Assembly: GCA_947372365.1 (NCBI GenBank) | Contig: CANBTK010000120.1 | Span: forward strand, 1-6,431 | Source of the DNA: Flavipsychrobacter stenotrophus | GTDB lineage: Bacteria > Bacteroidota > Bacteroidia > Chitinophagales > Chitinophagaceae | DNA length: 6,431 nucleotides | Direction: 5' to 3' | Program-made: the position numbers and the translations under genes | Shown here: positions 6,305 to 6,431 of the stretch, one piece after another | Numbering within the stretch: the first letter of the stretch is position 1 | How the letters are laid out: every line of letters starts with the position of its first letter | The notes under the pieces: model-generated | The model's database searches: none | What the model was told of the DNA's origin: nothing | Seen by the model: the letters and a program-made list of their open reading frames with translations, nothing else

Positions 6305-6431
6305 ATGCGAATTCAATATCGTGTTACTTTTATTTTTATTTTAGTGATATTTTCGTGTTCCATATGCACTGCGAAAAAGAAATTAACAGAATCAAATTTT
6401 CAAAACGTTATTTTTTCAGATGAAAGTGACT
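6305..6431 (+). CDS. Start of a probable lipoprotein gene (3' partial)
   Basis: An ATG at 6305 opens a frame that stays open to the window edge (42 codons). The product begins MRIQYRVTFIFILVIFSCSI. A positively charged N-terminus (R2, R6) is followed by a hydrophobic core (7-16) and a lipobox-like VIFSC with Cys18 as the likely lipidation site. The downstream residues are polar (KKKLTES...SDESD), as after a mature lipoprotein N-terminus. No domain is visible yet. The stretch has about 27% GC (34 of 127 bases counted), well below the neighbouring genes. No Shine-Dalgarno is seen. The only promoter hint is TTTG (6262-6265) with a poor TTACTTTA (6288-6295). An overlapping plus-strand frame from 6238 to 6423 is low-complexity and is judged a shadow. 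Confidence 0.6.
   Translation, partial: MRIQYRVTFIFILVIFSCSICTAKKKLTESNFQNVIFSDESD

Noticed and set aside
6238..6423. Plus-strand 61-residue frame at the right end
   Set aside because: It starts at TTG in T-rich sequence and is mostly F/Y/I; the 6305 frame overlapping it has a coherent lipoprotein signal.

Overview
This looks like an ordinary chromosomal stretch from a member of the Bacteroidota, probably the Chitinophagales/Sphingobacteriales side, although that finer placement is only inferred. The supporting signs are a Porin_10-type outer-membrane barrel, TAnnTTTG promoter elements instead of sigma70 boxes, weak or absent Shine-Dalgarno sequences, a bleomycin-hydrolase-like C1 peptidase with a signal peptide, and AT-rich intergenic runs built from 'ggaattt' words. 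Coding GC is moderate, while the spacers and the far right end are strongly AT-rich.

Layout from left to right. (1) The C-terminal 262 residues of a putative porin, plus strand, cut by the left edge (1-789). (2) A small four-helix membrane protein of unknown function, minus strand (803-1147), convergent with the porin. A hairpin covers the junction of the two genes. (3) An AT-rich spacer (1148-1336) with five tandem heptamers directly upstream of the small gene and degenerate 'ggaattt' repeats reaching into the stop codon of the next gene. (4) A minus-strand pair, transcribed right to left: a lytic transglycosylase with a C-terminal LysM-like region (3788-4717), then, 39 bp downstream, a full-length penicillin-acylase-family Ntn hydrolase (1337-3748). 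(5) A 241-bp divergent promoter region (4718-4958). (6) A plus-strand secreted C1 (PepC/bleomycin hydrolase-like) cysteine peptidase (4959-6164), closed by a clear intrinsic terminator. (7) An AT-rich right end holding the start of a probable lipoprotein gene that runs off the window (from 6305).

All the identifiable proteins act in or across the envelope: outer-membrane porin, peptidoglycan lyase, periplasmic N-acyl hydrolase, exported peptidase, lipoprotein. Only the transglycosylase/acylase pair has the spacing of an operon. I saw no mobile element, CRISPR array, tRNA, rRNA or defence system. The most useful points are the catalytic make-up of the acylase (His at beta23), its pairing with a transglycosylase, the heptamer repeat abutting a start codon, the promoter evidence that fixes the peptidase start, and the AT-rich lipoprotein gene start at the right edge.
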